A stretch of 46,512 nucleotides of DNA from NCBI RefSeq assembly GCF_003977755.1, contig NZ_RQWN01000009.1, positions 1 to 46,512 on the forward strand, read 5' to 3'. Position numbers and translations under genes: made by a program. Below the pieces are notes generated by a model that saw nothing but the letters and a program-made list of their open reading frames with translations, made no database searches and had not been told where the DNA came from. Source of the stretch: Haloterrigena salifodinae (GTDB lineage Archaea; Halobacteriota; Halobacteria; Halobacteriales; Natrialbaceae). This document shows, piece by piece, positions 1 through 8,283 of the stretch (positions are counted from its first letter, which is position 1; each line of letters begins with the position of its first letter).

Positions 1-627
1 GTGAATCTCAACGAGGATCCGATGCCGCTGGCCGAACAGGCCGGCGTGATGAAAGACCGCCTCGAGGCGCTGCCCCTCGGGGAGTACGAACACGCCACCC
101 GCATTGTCTCGGAAGTCGAGTGCAACTGGAAGGTGTTCGCGAGCAACTACTCGGAGTGTGACCACTGCCAGGCTAACCACCAGGACTGGATCAAGGGCAT
201 CTCGCTCAACGATTCCGAACTCGAGGTCAACGATTACCACTGGGTGCTCCACTACACGCACGCCCAGGACGTCGAGGACGAGATGCGGATCCACGACGAG
301 CACGAGGCCCAGTTCCACTACTTCTGGCCGAACTTCACGGTCAATATGTACGGCACCGCCGACGGCTACGGCACCTACATCATCGACCCGATCGACACCG
401 ACCGCTTCCAGCTCATCGCGGACTACTACTTCCGCGATAGCGAACTCTCCGAGGAAGAGCGCGAGTTCGTCCGGACGAGCCGCCAGCTCCAGGAAGAAGA
501 CTTTGAGCTGGTCGAACGCCAGTGGGAAGGCCTCAGAACGGGCGCGCTCGCTCAGGCCCAGCTGGGCCCCAACGAACACACTGTCCACCGCTTCCACCAG
601 CTCGCCCAGGAAGCCTACGACTCGTGA
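1..627 (+). CDS. Rieske oxygenase alpha subunit (GbcA-type), 3' part, copy 1
   Basis: The C-terminal 208 residues of an aromatic-ring-hydroxylating-oxygenase alpha subunit; the gene runs off the left edge, so the first GTG is internal. Family role: with a reductase partner, GbcA-type enzymes demethylate glycine betaine to dimethylglycine plus formaldehyde. The mononuclear iron motif is visible as ECDHCQANH (H-x4-H, about residues 55-60 of the visible part), with the third-ligand aspartate in EEDFELVERQ near the end. The fragment is about 96% identical by eye to the paralogue at 10689-11699, but many differences are synonymous, so the duplication is not recent. Whether this copy keeps its Rieske domain cannot be seen. 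A small gene follows 61 bases downstream on the same strand. The substrate is inferred from the choline/betaine genes around it. Confidence 0.93.
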   Translation: MNLNEDPMPLAEQAGVMKDRLEALPLGEYEHATRIVSEVECNWKVFASNYSECDHCQANHQDWIKGISLNDSELEVNDYHWVLHYTHAQDVEDEMRIHDEHEAQFHYFWPNFTVNMYGTADGYGTYIIDPIDTDRFQLIADYYFRDSELSEEEREFVRTSRQLQEEDFELVERQWEGLRTGALAQAQLGPNEHTVHRFHQLAQEAYDS

Positions 628-688
628 TCGCACCGTTCACCGACCAGCACTCGCCAGCACCCGAAACGGAATCCGAAATTCGATACCT

Positions 689-1048
689 ATGAGCACGCAA
701 GATCAGGCATCGTACGTCGCGTCCTGTCCGGAGTGCGACGTCGATCTACGAACCGAGACGCCGAACGAGATCGTCGAGTTCTACCGCCGTCACTATCGCG
801 TGACGGGCCACGACGTAGAGTTCGAACGCGCACAGTTGGATTTAGACGAGGACGTCACGAGCGACGATCTCAAGGACGTCGTCTGGCAGCTCCAAGAGCA
901 CTACGAGAACGGCGTCCCGATCGGCGTCGTCGCGGCGGCGATGTCCGACCGCGGACTATCGATCGGCGAGACGATCGACGAGATCCATGAAGTACGGATG
1001 ACCGGCGGCCTGTACGAACCACAGGACGATCATCTAGGCGCGTTCTGA
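689..1048 (+). CDS. Small protein with MCM-like C-terminal winged helix
   Basis: A 119-residue protein. The N-terminus has a CPEC pair (residues 12-15) and scattered histidines (RRHYRVTGH), perhaps half of a metal site. The C-terminal half (about residues 55-119) resembles the winged-helix tail of haloarchaeal MCM helicase: helix, G-x-P-I turn, helix, then GGLYEPQDDHL, close to the GEVYEP-x-x-DHL ending of MCM. No AAA+ domain is present, so this is a free-standing DNA- or protein-binding module. The ATG at 689 is the first in the frame after the upstream oxygenase stop; earlier in-frame extension runs over the oxygenase gene in another frame and is a shadow. It may be cotranscribed with copy 1 of the oxygenase. 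Function unknown. Confidence 0.75.
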   Translation: MSTQDQASYVASCPECDVDLRTETPNEIVEFYRRHYRVTGHDVEFERAQLDLDEDVTSDDLKDVVWQLQEHYENGVPIGVVAAAMSDRGLSIGETIDEIHEVRMTGGLYEPQDDHLGAF

Positions 1049-1141
1049 CCGACCGTTTTCGTTCGTCCCCCGGCTCACTGACTCGCGTTCGATTCGAAAC
1101 GCCGGACGGCTCCCGCTCACCGCCGTCGCTCGTCGCAACGG

Positions 1142-1939
1142 TCACTCCTCGCGATCGGTCGCGTCCGTCTTGGGCCACTTCTCGTCAGGATCGATCGGTT
1201 CCACCGCGCGAACGAGTTCGTCTTCGGTGTAGTCGCGGTCCTCGAGTCGCATGCTCCGGATCCGCCACTGGCGGCTCAGTTCCGGTTCGCCCTCGGGCCC
1301 GACTCGCCCGCCGTGGGTTCTGAAGAACGCTCCGCCGCGACCGAGCCGCTTCCCCTCGTAGGTGTGTTGGTCGAAGACGGCGTCGTACGTCCCGCCGGGC
1401 TCGAGTTCGTCGACTGGATGGTCGTAGCGGGGCTCGCGGCCCTCCTCGCATGCGGCAGCGCGTTCGTCGGAGAGTTCGCCGAAGTAATCGTCGGCGTGTG
1501 CGGCCTCGCGAGACGACGGTGCTCGAGCGGCCGCCAGGGCCGCGTGGACCGCACAGAGCCGCCCGCGCCAGGACTCTTCCGACCAGCGTTCGCGGGCCAG
1601 TTCCTCGTAGCGGGCCACCGTGAGCGCGACCTCGTGTCCGGCGCGCAGGTCCTCGACGACGTAGAGGTTAATTCGGTCCCAGAAGTTCCAGGCGTAGCCC
1701 GAACGGACCAGTTCCCACGCGGCCCACGCCGCGACCTCCTCGTCGGATCGCCGAACCGCCTTCTGGAGAAGGCTCGAGACGACGTACCGATTCGCCCCGG
1801 ACTTGGTCGCGTTTTCACCGAGTTCGTCGCCGAAGTCGTCGCGCTCGGGTCCGGAGTCGGAATCGTCGTCGGTCGCGTCCGTCTCGTCGGTCCGGAGCTC
1901 GCCTTCGGTGCCGAACGTGGCCTGTTTCCTGTCGTCCAT
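1142..1939 (-). CDS. Hypothetical protein resembling the MgsA/RarA C-terminal domain
   Basis: A 265-residue acidic soluble protein. Residues 1-45 are an Asp/Glu-rich low-complexity tail. From about residue 50 the pattern RYVVSSLLQKAVRRSDEE, a tryptophan-rich helix (AAWAAWELVRSGYAWNFWD), then INLYVVEDL and an Ala-rich helix resembles the helical C-terminal domain of MgsA/RarA clamp-loader-like ATPases, which carries the same S-x-L-x-K-x-x-R-x-SD signature. The ATPase part is absent. The C-terminal third (DELEPGGTYDAVFDQHTYEGKRLGRG onward in pieces) is not recognised. It is convergent with the small gene at 689-1048. The start is the first ATG of the frame. The domain assignment is by resemblance only. 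Confidence 0.7.
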   Translation of the reverse strand: MDDRKQATFGTEGELRTDETDATDDDSDSGPERDDFGDELGENATKSGANRYVVSSLLQKAVRRSDEEVAAWAAWELVRSGYAWNFWDRINLYVVEDLRAGHEVALTVARYEELARERWSEESWRGRLCAVHAALAAARAPSSREAAHADDYFGELSDERAAACEEGREPRYDHPVDELEPGGTYDAVFDQHTYEGKRLGRGGAFFRTHGGRVGPEGEPELSRQWRIRSMRLEDRDYTEDELVRAVEPIDPDEKWPKTDATDREE

Positions 1940-2033
1940 ACTCGATTCTCGCTCCCGTCAACGGAAATAGCTGACTGCTCCGATCAACGGGCGGGCGAAT
2001 CACGCCGACTGACCGTACTCGAGATCGGGATCG

Positions 2034-2117
2034 TCACTCCGCTCCGAGGGACGGGTGGTACCCACACTGCTCGCAGAGCCGTTCAACTCGAACTCCCGGA
2101 AACCAGTCGCGGTTCGG
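2034..2117 (-). pseudogene. Remnant of a small zinc-ribbon protein
   Basis: Read on the minus strand this stretch ends in ERLCEQCGYHPSLGAE followed by TGA. It matches the end of the intact 33-residue zinc-ribbon gene at 10228-10329 (CDHCGNVPSLGAD then TGA). The upstream CxxC half is missing and an in-frame TAG lies just before, with no start codon between, so the gene is broken. Confidence 0.45.
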
Positions 2118-2177
2118 CTACGCGACGTGTCTGTCGGTGCGCTAACGGTAATGGTGGTTCGTGAGACTGTCCACTGT

Positions 2178-2645
2178 ATGGGACGTCCGATACTGCTCGC
2201 GTTAGTAACGATGATCGCGTGGGGCCTGTAGGCGGTCTTCGCCAGGCTCGCAACGGACTCCATCCTTCCGGAGACGGCGATGGGGATCTCCTACGCGGTG
2301 GGGACGCTCGTCGTCGTTACCTATATCGTTGTCACGCGGACGATCCCGACGGCCGTGGTCTACGACGGCTTGTTCTACGCCACGCTCGCCGGTGTCGCGT
2401 CGGCGGCCGGTAGAATTGCCCTGTACGCGGCGCTCGCGAGGGGTGACGCCGCGATCGTCACGACCATCAGCGCCCTCTATTTCATCGTCGCGGTGGTTAT
2501 CGCGGTCGTCTTTCTGGAAGAACCCTTGCAGATGACTGATACTGCGGGAATCCTCCTAGCCGGTATCGCTATCGCGTTGATCGCGAACCGATCGAACTCG
2601 CGGACGAGTCGAGCGGATCGCGTTCGCTCGCGAAACACATCGTGA
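2178..2645 (+). pseudogene. EamA/DMT-type permease, interrupted by an amber stop
   Basis: The frame begins MGRPILLALVTMIAWGL, hits TAG at 2229-2231, and continues AVFARLATDSILPE through a single EamA domain to TGA at 2643. The intact paralogue at 12401-12826 reads TSWGIW at the same place, so the stop most simply replaces a Trp codon (TGG to TAG). The remaining 137 codons stay open and keep the hydrophobic helices and the family ending ALYFIVAVVIAVVFLEEP. A late in-frame ATG (2280) would give a protein lacking the first helix. Single-domain permeases of about 140 residues are common in archaea; their substrates are not known from sequence. Confidence 0.72.
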
Positions 2646-2744
2646 TCGGTTCGTTACTGCTCGAGTTCGCGCACGCCGCCAAGCAGTCACCGGTCTCCGG
2701 TCGCAGTCTCGATGACGCCTCGCTTTCCCCTTCGAACCGACGCG

Positions 2745-4346
2745 CTAGTCATCGTCGTCCTGCCCCTGTGGGTGGGAGGAATCGGTGTTCGCAGACGTGA
2801 TCAACGTGTCCTCGTTTGCTAGCGTGGACTCTCCCTGATAGTATTCGCGAGCGGTAACGTAACTTGCATAGACGATCGCCAGGAGGAAGAGCGTGAACGG
2901 GAGCGCGAGCACCGGGGGAAACGCTTGCATCGCGTCGAACACCGGAAGTTCGAGCGTCATCACGCCGAGGAAGGAGAGCAGGACTCCCCACCACGCCCGG
3001 TTTCGAGCGTTCGGCTCCTCCGTGCCAAGCGTTATCGAGGAGAGGATGTACACGGCCGAGTCCAAGGACGTCACGACGTACCCGGCGATCACCAATATGA
3101 GCAACACTCCCAGCAGGGGTGCGAACGGCGTGAGAGTGACCGCAGTCGCGATCGAGGCGGGGATACCGCCGCTGGCAAACGCGTCACTGACCGGCCCGAC
3201 GTATCCCGGTGCGAGCACCCAGCCGCCGACGATGGAGTGCTGTATCCAGAGCAACACGCCAGGAATAACGACCAGGCAGACGAACGTCTCGCGGATGGTT
3301 CGGCCCTTCGACACGCGGGCGACGAAACTGCCGACGAACAGACCCCATGCGGCCCACCACGCCCACCAGAAACTCGTCCATTGTTGGGGCCAATTGCCCG
3401 CAGCCGTCGGAGCGGAGTACAGCGAGAGGCGGAACATGTTATTCAGCCAGACGCCGCCGGCGTCGAGTCCGAGGTTGATCGTAAAGAGCGTCGGTCCGAC
3501 CGTGAGGAGCAGCGCGAATGTGACCAACATGAGGACGACGGTGATCCGAGCGGCGTTGCGAATCCCGCTTCGCAGCCCCAACCAGACGTCCCCGAGGAAG
3601 ACCAGTCCGAGAACGCCGAACAGCCCGTACGTGAACAGCGTCGGGGGAACGCCGAACACCGTATCCAGCAGGGCGGAGAACACCTGCGCGGAGAATCCGA
3701 TAGCCGCCGCGACGCCGCCGATGATGGCGATCAGCGCCGCCAAGTCGACGGTCCAGTAGAGGAGCTTGTACCGATCGTCGTCAAGGAACACCTTTAGCAT
3801 CGAACTGAACTTGTACGAATCCGTACCGCGCGTGTAGATGATCAGTCCGAACGCCAACGCGAACGGCGGATACCACATGGCGAGTCCCGGGAAGACCTCG
3901 TGGATGAACATAAACGCGAGCGCGAGCGATTCGATTGAGGCCCCCGTGACCGGAAGCGGCTCCGGAGGCGGACTGTTCACGATGGAGATGGGTTCGCCGA
4001 CCCCCCAAATGATGATCGAGCCGCTGTACCCGACCGTGAACACCATGGCGAGCCACGAGAACAGATCGAACTCTGGCTCGGCGTCCTGTCCGCCGATCCG
4101 AATGTGACCGTATCGCGAGAAGACCATGTACGTCGAGAAGACGAGCAATACCATCCCGAGTAACATGAACCACCAACCGAAGTAGGTCAACACCCATCCG
4201 AAGGCCTCGTTGAACGTATCGTTGAGGACCTGTGGACTCCGGATACCGATCGCTGCTAACGCCAGCAACGCCCCTCCCGTGATGAAGAACAGGAGTTTCT
4301 CATCGGCGTCTGCGCTTTCCAGGCCGAATATGTGCCAGAAGTTCAT
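2745..4346 (-). CDS. BCCT-family transporter (choline/betaine type)
   Basis: A 533-residue membrane protein with about twelve hydrophobic segments. It has the family core: a Trp-rich helix FWWAWWAAWGLFVGSFVARVSKGRTIRE (given here in outline, about residues 328-355) followed by the helix with PGVLLW. Family members take up choline, glycine betaine or carnitine with Na+ or H+, or by exchange. The C-terminal tail is acidic and short (ending GQDDDD), without the long BetP sensory tail. Its start ATG overlaps the stop of the small gene 4343-4567 in an ATGA, so the two are translationally coupled. It lies downstream of the ALDH and Fe-ADH genes on the same strand, which suggests choline as the cargo; this is inference from context. 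Confidence 0.93.
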   Translation of the reverse strand: MNFWHIFGLESADADEKLLFFITGGALLALAAIGIRSPQVLNDTFNEAFGWVLTYFGWWFMLLGMVLLVFSTYMVFSRYGHIRIGGQDAEPEFDLFSWLAMVFTVGYSGSIIIWGVGEPISIVNSPPPEPLPVTGASIESLALAFMFIHEVFPGLAMWYPPFALAFGLIIYTRGTDSYKFSSMLKVFLDDDRYKLLYWTVDLAALIAIIGGVAAAIGFSAQVFSALLDTVFGVPPTLFTYGLFGVLGLVFLGDVWLGLRSGIRNAARITVVLMLVTFALLLTVGPTLFTINLGLDAGGVWLNNMFRLSLYSAPTAAGNWPQQWTSFWWAWWAAWGLFVGSFVARVSKGRTIRETFVCLVVIPGVLLWIQHSIVGGWVLAPGYVGPVSDAFASGGIPASIATAVTLTPFAPLLGVLLILVIAGYVVTSLDSAVYILSSITLGTEEPNARNRAWWGVLLSFLGVMTLELPVFDAMQAFPPVLALPFTLFLLAIVYASYVTAREYYQGESTLANEDTLITSANTDSSHPQGQDDDD

Positions 4347-4567
4347 TGTTTTTCGATGATGAAACTACACGTCTCCGTAATCGATCCCCAGTCCGATGCG
4401 TGACTCATGTTATGTATTACCAGTGCATCTGCTATCCCAACGGAACGGTACTTATACCTTTCGGACATATCGACGATTCGGTCGAAAAACTCGGACGGTA
4501 CATCGAAACGAGAACCGTCGTCGCACACGATTTCGGCGCGAACGACGGAGAATTCGGTCCCGTACAC
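4343..4567 (-). CDS. Small hypothetical protein coupled to the BCCT gene
   Basis: A 74-residue soluble protein (starts MYGTEFSVVRAEIVCDDG, ends FIIEKQ). No motif was recognised, but the composition is haloarchaeal: acidic, with alternating beta-type segments. The stop TGA overlaps the ATG of the BCCT gene by four bases, which supports a real cotranslated gene. It lies between the ALDH gene (ends 4703) and the transporter. It has a single Cys near residue 15. Possible roles such as transporter accessory protein are speculation. Confidence 0.6.
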   Translation of the reverse strand: MYGTEFSVVRAEIVCDDGSRFDVPSEFFDRIVDMSERYKYRSVGIADALVIHNMSHASDWGSITETCSFIIEKQ

Positions 4568-4702
4568 TATCTCTCGTATTCGGGATCGCTTGAGTGCGTC
4601 TCCGTTACCTTCGGTCAGCGGTAACGGAGGCGGTCGTCCCGACTACGTCGCGATACCACTATCTCGTCAGTCGTGACGATTCCACCTCTCCGAATCCTCC
4701 CG

Positions 4703-6223
4703 TCAGAGTTCCGGCTCATCGAGATTGACGTAGACCGATTTCGTCTGCTGGTAGTGGTCGAGCACCTCCGTGCCCAGGTCTTTTCCGATACCCGACTCCT
4801 TGAAGCCGCCATACGGAGCCTGCGGCAGGATCGGACCGTACTCGTTGACGTACACGAGCCCCGCTTCGATGTCCGCCGCCGCGTTGTGGACGACGGACGT
4901 CCGCTCGGTCGCGATGCCCGCTGCAAGTCCGAACTCGGTGTCGTTCGCGAGTTCGATCGCCTCGTCGTAGCTCGAGAACGTGTTGATCGTCTGTACGGGC
5001 CCGAAGATTTCCTCCCGAGCGATGCGCATATCGTTCTCCACGTCGTCGAACACCGTCGGTTCGACGAACCAGCCGTTCCGGAGGTCGGAATCGTCTGGCG
5101 GTCCGCCACCCGTGAGCAGGGTGGCGCCTTCGTTCTCGCCGACGTCGATGTATTCTGTGACCGTCTCGTACTGGGACTCGGTAGTGAGCGGCCCCATCGT
5201 CGTCTCTTCGTCGAGCGGATCGCCGAGCGTGTAGGATTCGGCTTTCTCGACGAACCGGTCGACGAACTCCTCGTGGACGCTCTCGTGAACGATCGCTCGA
5301 GAGAACGCGTCGCAGATCTCTCCCGTGCTGTAAAAGATACCGTCAGCGACGGCGGAAACCGCCTTTTCCAGGTCGGCGTCGGGAAACACGATAAACGGCG
5401 ACTTCCCGCCGAGTTCTAACGTAACCGGGGCGACGTTTTCGGCGGCCGCCTGCATCACTCGCTGTCCAACGCCGACGCTGCCAGTGAACGAGATTTTGCG
5501 GACCTGATCGTGTTCTGTCAGTGCGCCGCCGACCTCCGATCCGGTCCCGGTGACGACGTTAAGCACGCCGTCCGGGAAGATACCCTCGGACAGTTCGGCG
5601 ATGCGGATCGTCGTCAGCGGGGCCTCAGCCGACGGCTTCAGCACGGTCGCGTTCCCCGTCCCAAGCGCGGGCCCGAGCTTCCACGCGGCCGCCCAGATCG
5701 GGAAGTTCCACGGCGTGATCTGTCCGACCACGCCGTAGGGCTCTTTTCGCGTGTAGAGGTGCAGATCCTCGGACGTCGACACCTGTCTCCCGTCCTGACT
5801 CTGGCCCCGGCAGATCGACGCGTAGTATTCTAAGGTTCCAATCGCCCCTTCGACCTCCCCTCGAGCCTGCGACATCGGCTTCCCGGTGTCTATGCACTCC
5901 AGGAACGCCAGTTCGTCGACGTGATCGCGGAGTACGTTGATCCAGTCGAGCATGAGTCGAGATCGTTCGGCAGGGGTCGTCTCCGACCACTCCTCGTCGA
6001 ACGCGCTCCACGCGGCGTCGACTGCCGTATCGACCTCCGCCGAGCCGCAGCGCGGAATCGCGGTGATTGGTTCACCGACGACGGGGTCGACGGTCTCGAC
6101 GACCTCGTCCGTCTCGTATCGAGACCCGTCTAGCCACGAGTCGAACGTGCTGATATTCTCGACTCGTTCTCTCGCTTCCACGTGATTCTCCCGTAACTGG
6201 CCGCTAACAGTCTCTGATGCCAT
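4703..6223 (-). CDS. NAD(P)-dependent aldehyde dehydrogenase (betaine-aldehyde type)
   Basis: A 506-residue ALDH-superfamily enzyme of full length. Visible landmarks: cofactor-binding PWNFP (171-175) and KPSAEAP (197-203), FTGSVGVG (247-254), general-base Glu270 in LELGGKSP, catalytic Cys304 in STGEICDAFSR, and EEIFGP. The residues after the catalytic Cys (DAFSR) differ slightly from the usual x-A-x-S/T-R pattern. The likely reaction is betaine aldehyde to glycine betaine, inferred from the type III alcohol dehydrogenase upstream and the BCCT carrier downstream, the same trio as the Bacillus gbsAB system. It has its own TATA box about 30-40 bases before the ATG. Other aldehyde substrates cannot be excluded. 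Confidence 0.93.
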   Translation of the reverse strand: MASETVSGQLRENHVEARERVENISTFDSWLDGSRYETDEVVETVDPVVGEPITAIPRCGSAEVDTAVDAAWSAFDEEWSETTPAERSRLMLDWINVLRDHVDELAFLECIDTGKPMSQARGEVEGAIGTLEYYASICRGQSQDGRQVSTSEDLHLYTRKEPYGVVGQITPWNFPIWAAAWKLGPALGTGNATVLKPSAEAPLTTIRIAELSEGIFPDGVLNVVTGTGSEVGGALTEHDQVRKISFTGSVGVGQRVMQAAAENVAPVTLELGGKSPFIVFPDADLEKAVSAVADGIFYSTGEICDAFSRAIVHESVHEEFVDRFVEKAESYTLGDPLDEETTMGPLTTESQYETVTEYIDVGENEGATLLTGGGPPDDSDLRNGWFVEPTVFDDVENDMRIAREEIFGPVQTINTFSSYDEAIELANDTEFGLAAGIATERTSVVHNAAADIEAGLVYVNEYGPILPQAPYGGFKESGIGKDLGTEVLDHYQQTKSVYVNLDEPEL

Positions 6224-6251
6224 TTACAGGAAGTGGTTTGTTACCATCCTT

Positions 6252-6262
6252 CATATATTTTA
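6252..6262 (-). promoter_or_regulatory. TATA box for the ALDH-small ORF-BCCT unit; sparse gap 6224-6614
   Basis: On the minus strand TAAAATATATGA lies 29-39 bases before the ALDH ATG at 6223, which predicts a leader of only about ten bases. The rest of the 391-base gap between the two dehydrogenase genes holds no convincing gene. Confidence 0.55.
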
Positions 6263-6614
6263 GCATAGACCCGTCGATGCTAGAGCTTCGAGTTCGAAAA
6301 TCGGTGCCGCGAACGAAACTTCCTGCTACACTGTTCCCGATGATCGATGAGACTACCGATGACTGACGTCCGCGACGGAGGGGTGAGGCCGACGCGGTCG
6401 CGTCCGTTCGGAACTGCCCGTCTCTTCCGTCGAAACTAACACACTACCGGTCGGCTGTCGCTCTTTCGAGTCTCCGGCTCCGAACGTTCACCGTCCGCTA
6501 GAAGGCGACGGAAACGGAATCTCTCCGACGGTATCGGAACGGATGTGCTCGGTCGAGTCGATGGGTGACCGGGGTCAACTCCCTCGATTGGCTGCGTTTC
6601 GCGATCGGCGACGA

Positions 6615-7814
6615 TCAGTACGCGTCCCGAGCGACTTCCAAGAGGTCGTCGGCGTCCGCGTCTCGGGGGTTGTCGTGAATCTCGATCGTGTCTAACGACT
6701 TCTCCGCGATCGCGGGGAGATCGTCCTCCGCGACGCCGAGTTCGCGGAGACTCGAGGGGAGGTCGACCCTGTCGATGAGTTCCTCCACGGCGTCCACCGC
6801 TTCCCTCGCGGCCTCCTCGTCGGATAACCCGGACACGTCCACGCCCATCGTTTCCGCGACTTCGGCGTATCGACCGGGAACGGCTTCGATGTTGTATCGC
6901 ATCACGGCGGGCGTGTACGCGGCGATGGCCTCGCCGTGTGGGATTTCGGGATACATTCCGCCGGTCGTTTCGGCCAGGGAGTGGATCGCTCCGAATCCGG
7001 CGAAGTTCTCGCAGATCCCCGCCACGTGAGAGCCGAACATCATCTGTTCGCGCGCCTCCATCTCGCCGTCCTCGTAGGCGGCGGGGAGGTGCTCCGAGAC
7101 GAGTCCCATCACGTGTTTGGTCAGCGGTTCGACGAGGGGCGGACGGGCGGACGACACGTGATTCTCGAGCGCGTGGGAGAAGGCGTCGAAGCCGGTCGCG
7201 GCGGTCTGTCTCGGCGGTAGCGTCTCTGTCAGGGCGGGATCGACCAGCGAAATTTCGGCGCCCAGGTACGGTCCGCCCGGGTACAGCGGCGATTGGCCGA
7301 GGGCCATCTTGAACTCGCGTTCTTCGTCGGTGATAACGGCCCAGTAATCGACCTCGCTGCCGGTTCCGGCGGTTGTCGGTACCGTCACCAGCGGAAGGGG
7401 GTGATTCTCGATCGGTTCCTCCATCACCTCCTCGGCCGACGTCACTTCGTAATCGGCGATCTCTCCCGGGTTGGTCGCCATCAGCGACGCTCCCTTTCCG
7501 ACGTCGATCGAACTTCCGCCGCCGACGGAGACGATGAAGTCACATCCCTCTTGCTCCAGCATCTCGGTCGCTTCGTCGACCATTCCGGCCGTCGGGTTGG
7601 GCTCGACGCCGTCGTAGGTAGCGTACTCAATGCCTTCGGCAGTGAGCGACGTTCGGATCCCGTCGACTAGGCCAGCGTCGAGGATCCCCTGATCCGTGAC
7701 GATCAGCGCCTTCTCCCAGCCCTGCGAATCGACGATCGATCCGATGTTCTCGCTGGATCCGTTCCCGAATTCGACCCAGATCGGAAAGGTGAGCGTGTAG
7801 TCGCCGAGGCTCAT
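6615..7814 (-). CDS. Type III iron-dependent alcohol dehydrogenase (choline dehydrogenase candidate, GbsB-like)
   Basis: A 399-residue enzyme of the Fe-ADH family. The nucleotide-binding motif GGGSSIDVGK is at 98-107, and PTTAGTGSE at 146-154. The four metal ligands are in place: Asp210 and His214 (TGFDAFSHALE), His278 (AIHSLAE) and His293 (IPHGEA). Family members oxidise primary alcohols with NAD; the Bacillus GbsB branch oxidises choline to betaine aldehyde. An IclR regulator upstream, with an ALDH and a BCCT carrier downstream on the same strand, supports choline as the substrate; this is inference. The ATG follows GC-rich sequence with no better start upstream. The promoter is 127 bases upstream, giving an unusually long leader for this genome. 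Confidence 0.92.
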   Translation of the reverse strand: MSLGDYTLTFPIWVEFGNGSSENIGSIVDSQGWEKALIVTDQGILDAGLVDGIRTSLTAEGIEYATYDGVEPNPTAGMVDEATEMLEQEGCDFIVSVGGGSSIDVGKGASLMATNPGEIADYEVTSAEEVMEEPIENHPLPLVTVPTTAGTGSEVDYWAVITDEEREFKMALGQSPLYPGGPYLGAEISLVDPALTETLPPRQTAATGFDAFSHALENHVSSARPPLVEPLTKHVMGLVSEHLPAAYEDGEMEAREQMMFGSHVAGICENFAGFGAIHSLAETTGGMYPEIPHGEAIAAYTPAVMRYNIEAVPGRYAEVAETMGVDVSGLSDEEAAREAVDAVEELIDRVDLPSSLRELGVAEDDLPAIAEKSLDTIEIHDNPRDADADDLLEVARDAY

Positions 7815-7940
7815 CGGCGCTCACCCTCGCGTTTCGCGTCGAGAATGCCGGGTGATTCCGTAGCCGTACTATCTATGGACGTCTCTCGGCCCGCATGAGT
7901 GTCTTTCTCTCGCATTCCAACCGAGGATTCCATATTCCAG

Positions 7941-7950
7941 TATATAAATC
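7941..7950 (-). promoter_or_regulatory. TATA box for the Fe-ADH gene; otherwise sparse gap 7815-8283
   Basis: GATTTATATA on the minus strand is the best TATA element in the 469-base gap between the IclR gene and the Fe-ADH gene. Initiation about 25 bases downstream would leave a leader of roughly 100 bases. No gene-like frame with convincing composition was seen in the rest of the gap. Confidence 0.5.
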
Positions 7951-8283
7951 TTAGTGTTAGGTCACACCGCCGCGGTTTCGCGAACGACGTGTCTGCGTCC
8001 GTGTGACCGGCTGGGCCCCGATCGCGGCGGATCGGTCCGCCGTCCGCACTATTCGGTCCCCTGCTCGCTTGGGGAGGAACTCTCGGCTCCGACCTTCTCG
8101 TTAGCCACCCAAACAATTGATATCTGGTAACTGAACAGTGACCGTTCTGATGCGTTTCGAATGTGGAAACGGACCTCGAGTATCGTCGATCATCGACTTC
8201 GCGAGCCGATCGTCTCGGGAGAGGTGTTGCGTTCGATCCGTCGGAGAACGCCGGCGCCTTTCCGATGCGCCACGTTCGGTCCG

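Noticed and set aside
104-1048. A 314-residue frame that would fuse to the MCM-like small protein
   Set aside because: Its first 195 residues are the Thr/Ser/Arg-rich shadow of the oxygenase gene; only the part from 689 has real protein composition.
2229-2231. TAG inside the EamA frame read as pyrrolysine
   Set aside because: No Pyl-dependent gene is seen here, the family has Trp at this position, and a one-base nonsense change explains it.
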